Assembly (NCBI GenBank): GCA_027485615.1 | Contig: JAIXQS010000144.1 | Location: 62,001-126,000 of the forward strand | Direction: 5' to 3' | Source: Verrucomicrobiaceae bacterium | GTDB taxonomy: Bacteria > Verrucomicrobiota > Verrucomicrobiia > Verrucomicrobiales > Akkermansiaceae | Length of the DNA: 64,000 nucleotides | In this document: one piece after another, positions 30,783-40,300 of the stretch | Layout of the letters: every line of letters begins with the position of its first letter | How positions within the stretch are numbered: position 1 is the stretch's first letter | The notes under the pieces: model-generated | What the model was told of the DNA's origin: nothing | The model's database searches: none | What the model saw: the letters and a program-made list of their open reading frames with translations, nothing else | Made by a program: the position numbers and the translations under genes

Positions 30783-30815
30783 GCCCATGTCTCAGGCCGG
30801 AAAGGAGGGGAATCC

Positions 30816-31736
30816 GTGAAATACGAGAAGGAACCCCTCACTTTCGAGGAGCAGGCGGATCGCTTGCTGGGCCGTGGCTTGATCGCCGATCGGGACGAAT
30901 TGATCACCCGGCTGGCCGCAGTGAACTACTACCGCCTGAGCGGCTACCTATATCCATTCCGGCAGCCAAACGACAGCTATGTATCCGGAACTACGATGGA
31001 GACGGTTTGGCGGCGCTACGTGTTTGATCGTCGGCTCAGGGTTCTGATCCTCGACGCGATAGAACGGATCGAAGTCGCGGTTCGGACCAAGTTGGTTTAC
31101 CACCTTTCCCATCATGTTGCCACGGGTTCCACCGATCCGGCTGGAGCCTTCGGCTATCTCGATCATCGATTTTTCCCAGGGTTCAAGACCGCAAGCGAAT
31201 TCCTGAAGTGGCGCTCCAAGCTGGCACTGGAAACGGACCGCGCGAAGAGCGAGAAGTTCGTAGAGCACTTCCGTAGCAAATACGGAGACGAGCACAAAGA
31301 ACTGCCCTGCTGGATGGTCGCGGAACTGATGAGCTTTGGAGCTATGCTCACCATGGCCAAGAATGTCGTCCCCGAGGTGCAGAAAAAAGTGGCGGACGAT
31401 TATGGATTTTCTGTGGATCACTTCATTTCATGGCTGCACGCCTTGATGGTGTTGCGAAATGCCTGCGCCCATCATGACCGGATCTGGAATCGTGGAAGTG
31501 GAAAGGCGTGCAAGACTCAGAAGAACAAGTTTCCTCTCTGGCGCCTGAAGCCAGTGATACCTAACGACCGTACAGGCTATCTGCTTACGATTTGCCATTA
31601 CTGGCTCGGCTTGGTCAGTCCTACTACCTGTTGGCGGGATCGGCTGTTCGCCTTGTTCGACGAGTTTCCCGAAATACCGCTCGACCCGGTTGGCCTTCCC
31701 GCCGATTGGCGCAATCACCCGCTTTGGAAATCATGA
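30816..31736 (+). CDS. Abi_2 (AbiD/AbiF-like) abortive infection protein with HEPN-like motif
   Basis: LTFEEQADRLLGRGLIADRDELITRLAAVNYYRLSGYLYPF; C-terminal LMVLRNACAHHDRIWNR (RxxxxH). Confidence 0.88.
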   Translation: MKYEKEPLTFEEQADRLLGRGLIADRDELITRLAAVNYYRLSGYLYPFRQPNDSYVSGTTMETVWRRYVFDRRLRVLILDAIERIEVAVRTKLVYHLSHHVATGSTDPAGAFGYLDHRFFPGFKTASEFLKWRSKLALETDRAKSEKFVEHFRSKYGDEHKELPCWMVAELMSFGAMLTMAKNVVPEVQKKVADDYGFSVDHFISWLHALMVLRNACAHHDRIWNRGSGKACKTQKNKFPLWRLKPVIPNDRTGYLLTICHYWLGLVSPTTCWRDRLFALFDEFPEIPLDPVGLPADWRNHPLWKS

Positions 31737-34432
31737 ACCGACACGTCAACGCCATCTCCGGCCGCCTCAGCCTGCGCAAGCCCCAGCGGGATTCGCTGGA
31801 GATCCTGCATCGCATCACCGAGATCGCGCCGCCGACCAAGGACATCGACCGTGAGGCCGCGCTGGCTGCGATCCGTGCCGAGTTCCCGACGGTAACGGAT
31901 TTCGAGCGCGAGTTCGCTTCGTTGTGCTTCGCGCTGGCGACGGGTGTCGGCAAGACGCGGCTGATGGGAGCTTTCATCGCCTATCTGCATCTTGAGCATG
32001 GCATCAACAACTTCTTCGTCTTGGCTCCCAACCTGACGATCTACAACAAGCTGATCGCCGACTTCACGCATCCCAATCTCCCAAAGTATGTGTTCAAAGG
32101 TATCTCGGAGTTTGCCGTCACTCCGCCAGAAATTATTACCGGCGATAGCTACGAAAGCATACGGGTTGTCGATCAACCTACGCTCCCTGCATATGCCAAG
32201 TGTTTCATTAACATTTTCAACATCAGCAAGATCAACAGCGAGGTGCGCGGCGGCAAGGCACCGCGCATCAAGCGGCTCAGCGAATACATCGGCGAGAGCT
32301 ACTTCGAATACCTCGCCGGGCTGCCGGATCTGGTGCTGATCATGGACGAGAGCCACCGCTACCGCGCGAGCGCCGGGGTGAGGGCGATCAACGAGCTGAA
32401 GCCCGTGCTGGGCTTGGAATTGACCGCCACTCCGTTTGTGGAAAGCCCCAAGGGTGCCATCCCTTTCAAGAACGTGATCCTCGACTATCCGCTCGGCAAG
32501 GCGATGGATGATGGTTTCGTGAAGGAGCCCGCCGTGGTCACGCGGAAGAACTTCGATCCGAAAGGCATGACGCCCGCCGCCGTTGAGGAAATGAAGCTGA
32601 TGGATGGCGTCCGCATGCACGAGCAAACCAAGGTGTTGCTCGAAACCTACGCCCGTGAGGCGGATGTGAAGATCGTGAAACCCTTCGTGCTGGTGATCGC
32701 CCGGGACACAACCCATGCCAAGGCACTGCTCGACATGATCCAATCGGATGACTTTTTCGAAGGCCGCTACAAGGACAAGGTCATCCAGGTGGACAGCAGC
32801 AAGACCGGGGCTGACGAGGAAAAGATGATCGCCGATCTTCTCACGGTGGAGCACAACGAGGATCCCACGGAGATCGTGATCCACGTCAATATGCTCAAGG
32901 AAGGTTGGGATGTGACCAACCTTTACACGATCGTTCCGCTGCGGGCAGCGAATGCGCGGATTCTCATCGAGCAATCCATCGGTCGCGGGTTGCGCCTGCC
33001 CTATGGCAGGCGTGTCGGAGTCGCCGCCGTGGATCGGCTCAGCATCATCGCACACGATAAGTTCCAGGAGATCGTGGATGACGCGAGGAAGCCGGATTCC
33101 GCGATCAAGAAACTCCATCTCATCGAGCTGGATGGCAATGACATCGAAAGCAGGACGGAGACGGTCGTTTCCCAATCGAACATGGCGAGCAAGCTGGGAC
33201 TCAAGCCCGCCCAGACGACGGAGAGCACCCATCTTGCGGGCGGCGAAATCGCTCCGGCCTTCGAGACAGCCGCGCAGCAACGTGTCGCCCAGCTCGCCTA
33301 CGAAGTGATCAAAAGGCTGGAAGCAAAACCCAAGGAGGTGCCAACCATGGCCGCGCTGGAGACGCCTGCGATCCAAAGCGCCATCATGCAGGAAGTGGCC
33401 GCACTCTATCGTCCGCAGCAGGGGGAGCTGGAAGGCATCGTTGAGCAACCGGACATCGCCGGGATCGTCAGCCAGACGACATCGCTGATGATGCGGGAAA
33501 TGATCCCGATTCCCCGGATTCTTGTGGTGCCGCAAGGCGAGGTGAAAAGCTGGTTCGAGACCTTTGAGCTGGATCTCAAATCGCTCCGCTATCCCGCGCC
33601 ATCGAAAGATCTCTGGGTTCATAACCTGCACACGGATCTTGGCGAGGCCGTGACCGTGAGCGGCGATGGATACCGTGAGCTGCGGATGGAGAACTATGTG
33701 GTCGGTGGCTTGGTGGACTTCGATGACATCTCGTATGATGCGAACGCCGATCTGCTCTACACCTTGGCCACGCAGACGGTGAATCATTTCAAGAGCTACC
33801 TGCCGGAAGAGGAGGTGTGGCAGGTGCTGCATCATCACCAGAAGGAAATCGCCCGTTTCATCCACGGCCAGATGCAGAAGCATTACCGTGAGGAAATCTC
33901 CGGCTATGAAGTGAAAGTGAGCAAAGGTTTCACCGAACTGAAGCCGAGCGCATTCACGGTGAACTACGGGCAGAAGAATCTGGATTACCGCGTATCGCCC
34001 GCCGACAAGAGCAACATGGCGAAATACCTCTTCGGCGGCTTTTCAAAATGCCTATACGCCGTACAGAAATTCCACTCCGAGGCGGAGCGTGTGCTTTCCG
34101 TGATCTTGGAGCGTGAAGCGATCAAATGGTTCAAGCCCGCGAAAGGACAGTTCCAGATCTATTACAAAAGTGGAGCCGACCATCCCGAGTATCAGCCGGA
34201 CTTTGTCGCCGAGACGGAGACAGCGATCTACATGCTCGAACCCAAGGCGAAAAAGGACATGGAGGAACCTAGTGTCATCGCAAAAATGGAAGCGGCGACG
34301 AGGTGGTGCGAACGTGCCAGCGACCACAACGCCAAACATGGCGGCAAGCCTTGGCGTTACGCCCTGATCTCTCACGAGAAGATCAAGGAGAACATGACGA
34401 TAGAGGGATTGGTAGGCCTCCATAATCAGTGA
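31733..34432 (+). CDS. Type III restriction enzyme Res-like helicase-nuclease
   Basis: FALATGVGKTRLMGAFIAYL, LIMDESHRYRA, LELTATPF, HVNMLKEGWDVTNLYTIVPLRAANARILIEQSIGRGLRLPYG, C-terminal YQPDFVAETETAIYMLEPKAKKD (PD-ExK); ATGA coupled to abi-like gene. Confidence 0.9.
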   Translation: MNRHVNAISGRLSLRKPQRDSLEILHRITEIAPPTKDIDREAALAAIRAEFPTVTDFEREFASLCFALATGVGKTRLMGAFIAYLHLEHGINNFFVLAPNLTIYNKLIADFTHPNLPKYVFKGISEFAVTPPEIITGDSYESIRVVDQPTLPAYAKCFINIFNISKINSEVRGGKAPRIKRLSEYIGESYFEYLAGLPDLVLIMDESHRYRASAGVRAINELKPVLGLELTATPFVESPKGAIPFKNVILDYPLGKAMDDGFVKEPAVVTRKNFDPKGMTPAAVEEMKLMDGVRMHEQTKVLLETYAREADVKIVKPFVLVIARDTTHAKALLDMIQSDDFFEGRYKDKVIQVDSSKTGADEEKMIADLLTVEHNEDPTEIVIHVNMLKEGWDVTNLYTIVPLRAANARILIEQSIGRGLRLPYGRRVGVAAVDRLSIIAHDKFQEIVDDARKPDSAIKKLHLIELDGNDIESRTETVVSQSNMASKLGLKPAQTTESTHLAGGEIAPAFETAAQQRVAQLAYEVIKRLEAKPKEVPTMAALETPAIQSAIMQEVAALYRPQQGELEGIVEQPDIAGIVSQTTSLMMREMIPIPRILVVPQGEVKSWFETFELDLKSLRYPAPSKDLWVHNLHTDLGEAVTVSGDGYRELRMENYVVGGLVDFDDISYDANADLLYTLATQTVNHFKSYLPEEEVWQVLHHHQKEIARFIHGQMQKHYREEISGYEVKVSKGFTELKPSAFTVNYGQKNLDYRVSPADKSNMAKYLFGGFSKCLYAVQKFHSEAERVLSVILEREAIKWFKPAKGQFQIYYKSGADHPEYQPDFVAETETAIYMLEPKAKKDMEEPSVIAKMEAATRWCERASDHNAKHGGKPWRYALISHEKIKENMTIEGLVGLHNQ

Positions 34433-37230
34433 GCGGCGAGCCAGTTTTTCCCGGTGCCTTTCTCGACTAAGATCGGCACGCCGTGGGGTAAGGGCAGGGC
34501 GGTTTCCATGATGTGGAGGATTTTGGGGACAAGTTCGGCTTCCTCGTCGGGGTGGAGGTCGAAGACGAGTTCGTCGTGGACCTGGAGGAGCATTTTGGTC
34601 TGATAGGGCTTTTTGCGGAGGAGCTCGTCGATGCGGATCATGGCGATCTTGATCATGTCGGCGGCGGTGCCTTGGATGGGCATGTTGATGGCGGCGCGCT
34701 CGGCGTTCTGGCGCAGGCCGGCATTGGAGGAGGAGAGGTCGGGGTAATGGCGGCGGCGGCCTGATAGGGTTTCGGCGTAGCCTTTTTCCCGGGCGGTGGA
34801 GATGGCGTGATCCATGTATTCCTTGATGGCGGGATATTCGCGGAAGTAGGCGTCGATCAGCTCGGCGGCATCGGCGCGGGGGATGGCGAGGCGCTGGGAG
34901 AGGCCGAAGGCGGAGATGCCGTAGATAATGCCGAAGTTCACCATCTTCGCGCCGGAACGCATGTCGCGGGTGACTTCCTCGGGGGTGACGTTGTGGACTT
35001 TCGCGGCGGTGATCGTGTGGATGTCCGCGCCGTCCTGGAAAGCGGTGATCATGGTGGGATCGCAGGCGAGGGCGGCCATGACGCGGAGCTCGATCTGGGA
35101 GTAGTCGCAACTAAGTAATAGATATTGGATATTGGATATTGGGGATTTCCTCGGCACGAAGGCCTGGCGGATTTTCCGGCCGGACTCGGAGCGGACGGGG
35201 ATGTTCTGGAGGTTCGGATCCGAGGAAGCGAGGCGGCCCGTAGCGGCTAGGAGCTGGTGGTAGTGGGTGTGGATGCGACCGGTCTCCGGGGCGATGTGGT
35301 TCGGTAGGGCGTCGAGGTATGTGGATTTGAGTTTCGTGGCCTCGCGGTATTCGAGGATTTCCGCGATGATGGGGTGGATGCCGAGGAGGGTGGAGAGGGT
35401 CTGCTCGTCCGTCTTGTATTGGCCGGTGGCGGTTTTCTTGGGCTTGTCGAGGAGCTTGAGGTGCTCGAAGAGGATCTGGCCGAGCTGCTTGGGGGAGGCG
35501 ATGTTGAAGGGGGTGCCGGCGTGGGCTTCGATGGATTTCGCGAGCTGGTCGATGCTTTGCTGGAGATCGACGCCGATATCCTTGAGGGCACTGGGATCGA
35601 TGGCGATGCCTTCCATTTCCATGCGGACGAGGACGGGGAGGAGAGGGGATTCGATTTCGGAAAAGATGGTTTCCATGCCGCTCCCGGCGAGGACGGGGCG
35701 GAGCTTTGCGGCGAGCTGGAAGGTGACATCGGCGTCCTCGGCGGCGTATTCGGCCAAGGTTTCCAGGGGGATGGAAAGCATGTCCAGATCCTTGGACTTG
35801 GTGGTTTGCTTTTCAGCGAAGGCGAAGAGGTCGTCGGATTGATTGACGATTGATGATTGTTGATTGGCGATTTCCGATAGTTTGACCGGGGTGTAGCCGA
35901 GCAGGGTTTCCGAGAGGTAATCCATGCCGTGGCGGCGCTCGGGGGAGGTGAGGGCGTCGGCGAGCATGGTGTCGAAGAACGGGCCTGCGACGGTGATGCC
36001 GTGGGAGTGGAGGACGGAGAGATCGTATTTGAGGTTGTGGCCGATTTTGACCGCCGTTCCGGCTAACAGAGATTTGAGATTTGAAGTTAGGGATTCGGAA
36101 AATGGGAGATACCAGCCTTCGTGGGCTTTCCAGGAGAAGGCGATACCGAGGAGTTTCGCGGAGTGGCGGTCGAGGGAAGTGGTTTCGATGTCGAAGCAGA
36201 AGGAGGGCTGTGCGGCGAGTTCGGTGAAGAGGGTTTTCTGGAGTGCGGGTGTGTTGGCGAGATGGTAGGTGTGTGGGACGTCCTTGATGGTTTTGAAGGT
36301 GTCGAAGAGGGTGGGGGTTGTCTCTTGTGGCGGACGGCTCGGCGAGCCATCCCTACCTTTTTCCTCCCCGAAGAGCCGTTTCGTGAGGGTGCGGAATTCG
36401 AAGTCGGTGAAGAGCTGTTTGACGGCCTCGTCGTCGCGGGGGCTGAGGACGAGATCTTCCCATGTGACGTCGAGCGGGCAATCGATGATGATGGTGGCGA
36501 GTTCCTTGGAGAGGAGAGCCTGGTCGGAGTTCGCTTCGATGGATTCCTTCTGTTTGCCTTTCAGGGAGGCGGTGTTCGCGAGGAGGTTCTCGATGCTGCC
36601 GTATTCGGAAATGAGTTTCTGCGCGGTCTTGGGGCCGATGCCGGGGACGCCGGGGATGTTGTCGGAGGCGTCGCCCATGAGGCCGAGGAGATCGATGATC
36701 TGGTGCGGCTCGGCGACGCCCCAGATTTCCGGGAGCTGCTTGAGGCCGATGATTTCGTGGTCGGTGCCCTTGCGGCCGGGCTTCCACATGAAGGTGGTTT
36801 CGGAAAGGAGCTGGGCGAAGTCCTTGTCGGGGGTGACCATGTAGGACACGAAGCCCGCTGGCTCGGCGCGTTTCACGAGGGTGCCGATGAGGTCATCCGC
36901 CTCGAAGCCGTCGATCTCAAGGACGGGGATGTGGAAGGCGCGGCAGAGGGCTTTCACGTGGGGGATGGAGTCGGCGAGCTCCTCGGGCATGGCGTCGCGC
37001 TGGGCCTTGTAGGCGGGGTAGCGGATGTGGCGCGGGGTGGGCGCAGAGGTGTCGAAGGCGACGCCGATGTGGGTGGGCTTTTCCTTTTCGAGGATGGCGA
37101 GGAGGGTGTTGATGAAACCGTAGAGCGCGGAGGTGTTGACGCCCTTGGAGTTCCGGATAGGAGCCTGGATGAACGCGAAATGGGCGCGGTAGATGAGGGC
37201 CATGCCGTCGAGCAGGAAAAGGCGGTGCAT
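34426..37230 (-). CDS. polA: DNA polymerase I
   Basis: FLLDGMALIYRAHFAF (5'-3' exo), FCFDIETTSLDRHSAKL (3'-5' exo-like), LLSCDYSQIELRVMA, MRSGAKMVNFGIIYGIS, LLQVHDELVFD. Confidence 0.97.
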   Translation of the reverse strand: MHRLFLLDGMALIYRAHFAFIQAPIRNSKGVNTSALYGFINTLLAILEKEKPTHIGVAFDTSAPTPRHIRYPAYKAQRDAMPEELADSIPHVKALCRAFHIPVLEIDGFEADDLIGTLVKRAEPAGFVSYMVTPDKDFAQLLSETTFMWKPGRKGTDHEIIGLKQLPEIWGVAEPHQIIDLLGLMGDASDNIPGVPGIGPKTAQKLISEYGSIENLLANTASLKGKQKESIEANSDQALLSKELATIIIDCPLDVTWEDLVLSPRDDEAVKQLFTDFEFRTLTKRLFGEEKGRDGSPSRPPQETTPTLFDTFKTIKDVPHTYHLANTPALQKTLFTELAAQPSFCFDIETTSLDRHSAKLLGIAFSWKAHEGWYLPFSESLTSNLKSLLAGTAVKIGHNLKYDLSVLHSHGITVAGPFFDTMLADALTSPERRHGMDYLSETLLGYTPVKLSEIANQQSSIVNQSDDLFAFAEKQTTKSKDLDMLSIPLETLAEYAAEDADVTFQLAAKLRPVLAGSGMETIFSEIESPLLPVLVRMEMEGIAIDPSALKDIGVDLQQSIDQLAKSIEAHAGTPFNIASPKQLGQILFEHLKLLDKPKKTATGQYKTDEQTLSTLLGIHPIIAEILEYREATKLKSTYLDALPNHIAPETGRIHTHYHQLLAATGRLASSDPNLQNIPVRSESGRKIRQAFVPRKSPISNIQYLLLSCDYSQIELRVMAALACDPTMITAFQDGADIHTITAAKVHNVTPEEVTRDMRSGAKMVNFGIIYGISAFGLSQRLAIPRADAAELIDAYFREYPAIKEYMDHAISTAREKGYAETLSGRRRHYPDLSSSNAGLRQNAERAAINMPIQGTAADMIKIAMIRIDELLRKKPYQTKMLLQVHDELVFDLHPDEEAELVPKILHIMETALPLPHGVPILVEKGTGKNWLAAH
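35119..35147. repeat. Heptamer tandem repeat (gatattg)x3 inside polA
   Basis: gatattg-gatattg-gatattg-gggattt at 35121-35148. Confidence 0.85.
35836..35877. repeat. Degenerate heptamer repeat (TTGNNGA)n inside polA
   Basis: ggattga-ttgacga-ttgatga-ttgttga-ttggcga-tttccga. Confidence 0.8.
36069..36096. repeat. Degenerate heptamer repeat (gagattt)n inside polA
   Basis: gagattt-gagattt-gaagtta-gggattc. Confidence 0.65.
36332..36357. repeat. Palindromic element ggacggctcggcgagccatccctacc inside polA
   Basis: 10-bp arms (one mismatch) around a single G; shares the 'tccctacc' tail with a second palindrome at 16807-16834. Confidence 0.6.
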
Positions 37231-37381
37231 GGGGAAACCTTTGAATTTTAAACCTTAAACCCCAAGGTGGAAATTCGGCTTTGCCGTTTGAAAGTATGCA
37301 GCGCCGGGCGGCGTAAGTTGCACGAAGATCCGCATCTAACGCGTTGCGGCGATGTCCCGCCCGGGTAAAGTCCAGAAAAGC

Positions 37382-40300
37382 ATGAAACCATTCCCTATGA
37401 AAGCGCTCTACCCTTTTGCCGCGTTTGCCGCGCTGCTGGCTGCCGGGTGCAAGGAAAAGACCATTGTTTTCCTCAACGAATCGGAAGCCGTGGCGGAACA
37501 GTCGGGAGCAAAGGCCACGGGCGTGCTGCCGGAGGTGGTTTCCTTCAACGAGCACATCCAGCCCATCCTCTCGGAGTATTGCTATCATTGCCACGGGCCG
37601 GATGCCGGGACCCGCAGACCCGACAAGGAGCCGCTGCGGCTCGACATCGAGGAGCATGCCTTCCAGATGCGGGATTTCGGCGCGACGGTGATGATCAAGG
37701 GCAAGCCGGACGAGTCCGAGCTGATCCGGGTGATCAAATCCAAGGATAAATCCGAGGTGATGCCGCCGCCGGAGAGCCACAAGACGATGGGCGCGCGGGA
37801 GATCGCGTTGCTTGAGAAATGGGTCGAGCAAGGCGCGGAATACGAAGGCCACTGGTCTTACGAGCCGGTGGTGCGGGCGGAGGCTCCGAAGAACAAGTGG
37901 TCGGACAAGCCGGTCGATGGCTTCATTTTCGAGAAACTCGCGGAAGCGGGGCTGGAACCGACCGCCGCTGACGACGCGCGGAGATTTCACCGCAGGCTTT
38001 CGCTGGATCTGACCGGATTGCCGCCGGAACCCGCCGAGACCGATGCCTTCGTGGCCGCTTATGAAAAGGACACCGAGGCCGCCGTTTCCGCCGAGGCCGA
38101 CCGTATGCTCGCCTCGATCCAGAGCGCGGAGCACTTCGCGCGGCATTGGCTGGACGCGGCGCGCTATGCCGACACGCACGGCATCCATATCGACAACTAC
38201 CGCGCCATCTGGCCATACCGCGATTGGGTGGTGCAGGCTTTCCACAAGAACATGAAGTGGGACCAGTTCACCACCGAACAGCTCGCAGGCGACCTGCTGC
38301 CCGACCGCACCCTTGACCAGCACGTGGCCACCGGTTTCTTGCGCAGCCTCGCCACGACCGGTGAAGGCGGTGCGATCGGTGAAGAATACGACGCGATCTA
38401 CGCCACCGACCGCGTGGATACCATGGGCGGCATCTGGCTCGGCCTCACAGCGAGCTGCGCATCCTGCCACGATCACAAGTTCGACCCCTTCTCGACGAAG
38501 GAATTCTACCAGTTCACCGCGTTTTTCCGGAACAACACGATGTCCGCGCTGGACGGCAATAATGCGGAGCACGCGCCCGCCATTTTCGTGCCTCTCCACG
38601 AGGATAGGGAGAAATGGACGCAGATCCAAAGCTCGGTGCAGGCCGTGAACGGACAGCTCGCGGCGCGGCGCAAGGCGGCGGACGCGGATTTCCAGAACTG
38701 GATCTCCACGGCGGCGCAGGCGACGGCTCAGGAAACCGACTCGACGCTCGCGATTCATCTCCCGCTGATGGAGACCGAGGGCAACATCAAGGGAACGGTG
38801 AACGGCAAACCCCAGGAGTGGCCCGCTGCTCCCAAGCGCATCGACGGCCCGCTGGGTAAGGCGATCACGGTTTCCGGCGGGGACATCCCGCTCGGAGATA
38901 TCGGGAATTTCTCGCGCGGGGATCAGGTCAGCTACGGCGGCTTCATCCGCATCGATGGCAGGGCGAAAGAGGTCACCGGCTCGGTCATCGCGAAAATGGA
39001 TTCCGCCAACGGCTTCCGGGGCTGGGATCTCTACCTCGAAAACGGCCAGCCGGGCGCGCACATCATCGACAGTTGGGATAAATCAGCGAACAAAATGCTC
39101 TCACCCACGATGCTGAAACCCGGGACATGGTTCCATGTGATGGTCGTCTTCGACGGCACGCTTGCCGGCCACCAGACGATGTCGATTTTCGTGGATGGAA
39201 AAAGGGTCGGAGCGGGTGCGAACCCGAACACGGTCGGCGGAACCCTCGAAACCACCGTCCCCCTGCGCCTCGGCTCGCGCGAGGGCGGGGACTCGAAGCT
39301 CAACGGCAATGTGTCGCTGCAGGATTTCCGCTTCTACCGGAAAAAGCTGACCGAGGCGGAGATTTCCCACATCGCCAACGCGGGGATGATCGATACCTGG
39401 GTGAAGATCCCGCAGAACGAGCGGACGAAGGAGCAGAACAACGCGCTTGCGGAGCACTACTTCACCTCCGTGGACGCGCCTTCGCTGGATCTGCTGCGTG
39501 AGAAGGACAAGCTGACGGCAGCCGATAGCGAGATCCGGAAGCGCGGCTCGGCCACTCTGGTTTTCGAGGAAAAGAAAGAGGAACCCTTCGCCCACATCCT
39601 TACGCGGGGAGCATACACCTCGAAGGGCGAGAAGGTATTTCCCGGCACCCCGGCGATGCTGCCGCCCATGCCCGAGGGCGCACCGAAGAACCGCCTCGGC
39701 CTCGCGAAGTGGCTCAATGATCCGAAAAATCCCCTCCCCGCCCGCGTCACGATGAACCGCCTCTGGGCGAATTTCTTCGGAACCGGCATCGTGGAGACCG
39801 CAGGTGACTTCGGCATCATGGGCGCGCGCCCCACGCATCCGAAACTGCTCGATTGGCTCGCCTCGGAGTTCGTTTCCAGCGGCTGGGATTACCGCCACAT
39901 GGCGAAAACGATCGCCACCTCCAAGTCATACCGCCAGGCCGGCACGATCAGCCCGGAGAAGCTGGAGAAGGATTATTCCAACGCCCTCCTCTCGCGCGGC
40001 CCGCGCCTGCGGCTCGATGCCGAGCAACTCCGCGACCTCTCGCTCGCGGCCGCCGGATCGCTCTCGCCGAAGGTCGGCGGCGCGCCCGTGAAACCCTACC
40101 AGCCGGAAGGCATCTGGGAGGCCGTGGCCATGCCGCAGTCGAACACCAAGAACTACAAGCCGGATACCGGCGAGGCGCTCTACCGCCGCTCCATCTACAC
40201 GATGTGGAAACGCACCGCCGCGCCGCCCACCATGGAGATCCTCGACGCGCCGACCCGCGAGACCTTCTGCCTCAAGCGCAGCCGCACGAACACCCCGCTC

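Noticed and set aside
24037-34432. Retron, BREX or canonical DISARM locus
   Set aside because: No reverse transcriptase, no PglZ/BrxC/BrxL-like proteins, and no clear DUF1998 (DrmB) or PLD (DrmC) component seen; only partial resemblance through the helicase and methyltransferase.
24037-34432. Prophage or integrative conjugative element
   Set aside because: No integrase, structural, relaxase or conjugation genes between the polA repeats.
36917-39061. 714-aa minus-strand ORF
   Set aside because: Overlaps polA in another frame and is antisense to the DUF1549 gene; low-complexity spurious ORF.
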